Assembly (NCBI GenBank): GCA_013399895.1
Contig: VXBA01003812.1
Coordinates: 95,909 to 159,908, forward strand
Length of the DNA stretch: 64,000 nucleotides
Origin: Serilophus lunatus
Taxonomy: Eukaryota; Chordata; Aves; Passeriformes; Eurylaimidae
Reading direction: 5' to 3'
The notes below the pieces were generated by a model that was not told the origin of the DNA, did no database searches, and was given only the letters and a program-made list of their open reading frames with translations. The position numbers and the translations under genes were made by a program. Shown one piece after another: positions 62,859 to 64,000 of this stretch. Position 1 is the stretch's first letter. Each line of letters begins with the position of its first letter.

Positions 62859-64000
62859 ATTATTTAATTATTTAAGTAATTTAATATGGTAGGAAATCAT
62901 AAAAGTATTTAAAATGAATGAAAACTGTAATTCAAAAAAAATTTTATACCTACATATGGTTAAATACATACTTGGCTGTGTTTTCTACCGAACTTCTAAG
63001 CCCAACTTGGTATGGTAAAATAGAATGAGGAAAAACATTCTCACACTCAAGAGAAATTCCAGACTGTACATGTATCTTTTGGCAAATAGATGATCACCTA
63101 GAAAGACCCGTTTCTGGCTTTTGGTGGTTGCAACCCACCTAGGCAATCTATCACAAAGATCATAACAGATAGTAGGAAAAGCAGCTTAAAGGCGGAGTAT
63201 TTGGCAAACTTTTTGGCAGAATAGAAACTGTCAGGTAAAACCTACCAAGCAAAAACAGAAGTTACTCTCCTATGAAGTTACCACACAATTGCATTGGAAT
63301 TGTGGGATTTTTTTTATCTTTTTCTAAACCACAGTCAGTCATAAGTCCATAGCAAGTACAACAGAGAGAGAAGTAATACACAGCTGCATGCTATGTCATA
63401 TTTAAACCTTTTCCAACTGAGGTATAAATCTGGTTTACGGAGTGCTGATACTCAAGACCTGACCTCATCTTCATCTATCTTGGCCTCATTCAAAAACATA
63501 TATTCTCATTAAAGGTCATGTGAGCAAACCTGAAATGATGGCACTGACCAGCTGCAGACGTTAGAAGTGACATGAGAAAAACCCATCTAGTACATCTGCT
63601 AACCTCAATGCCTGCACAAATTTAAAATCTCGAAGCGGTCAAGTAAACCAACTGATCACTAAGTAACAGTATCTTGAATACCTCCTTCCTACCTCAACAC
63701 AGTATTTTGCTGCAATCATCACCATCATTTTATGCAGTTTATGTTTTATATTGCTGTGAACATGCCTTATTCTGAATTTATCCTTGACACTGGTGTGATT
63801 AAAAAAAATGCAAAGAAACATGAAGATTATGTATTTTTTTCTCAGCATCCAGCATAACTCAACCTCCTCCCAAAGTCTGAAAAAGCTGATAAGCTTAGAA
63901 GTGGGTTTGGGGAGTGAGCTCTTATGTGTCTCATTGAAAAACAACATGCCACCAGCAGCCTCAAAGAAGACTGTCTAATAATTGGAATACATGAATAAAT
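62859..64000. other. Unassigned AT-rich sequence
   Basis: Background-type sequence to the window end. The 102-codon minus-strand frame at 63639-63947 shows no recognisable motif. Confidence 0.6.

Overview
This window looks like AT-rich, gene-poor nuclear DNA from a bird. I found no intact protein-coding gene, no tRNA or rRNA gene, no CRISPR array and no operon-like layout. The bird assignment rests on six or more 5'-truncated CR1 LINE copies whose 3' tails carry degenerate 8-bp repeats, and on long LTRs of a type I associate with neoavian or passerine genomes. The species cannot be read from the sequence. Almost every open frame over 60 codons is chance, or lies inside a CR1 or LTR copy.

Layout from left to right. 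Positions 1-427 look like the 3' part of an LTR (TATA-like box, long leader, AATAAA). A CR1 lies on the minus strand at 1765-2660. A probable plus-sense LTR (CCAAT, TATA-like, AATAAA) occupies about 14074-14690. A 1.15-kb minus-sense LTR with internal minisatellite-like units lies at 18400-19551, followed by a short CR1 3' tail at 19946-20005. A TTTTA pentanucleotide array is at 20774-20880 and a CR1 tail at 23153-23290. A 30-N gap inside a T-run is at 33141-33170. Plus-strand CR1 copies lie at 34138-34898 and 45568-46629; the second keeps recognisable but frameshifted reverse-transcriptase sequence. A second copy of the 18.4-kb LTR family, in opposite orientation, lies at 51427-52426. A minus-strand block at 56967-57455 reads like protein in one frame, broken by two stops, with an AATAAA downstream. 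A minus-strand CR1 is at 58542-59128.

The right end is the most notable part. Positions 59258-60374 and 60376-61492 appear to be the same 1117 bp in direct orientation at a constant offset of 1118, separated by a single N. This is best explained as two overlapping contig ends joined without merging. The right copy runs into a complete 1538-bp solo LTR (61316-62853) with near-matching TG...CA ends and a perfect 5-bp target-site duplication, GTAAG. Its GC-rich U3 supplies the only CpG-island-like stretch in the window.

The genes do not work together in any way visible here: this is repeat-decorated intergenic or intronic sequence. I do not see a new biological system. The items worth checking are the false duplication, the GC-rich LTR as a possible promoter, and the coding-like relic near 57.2 kb.
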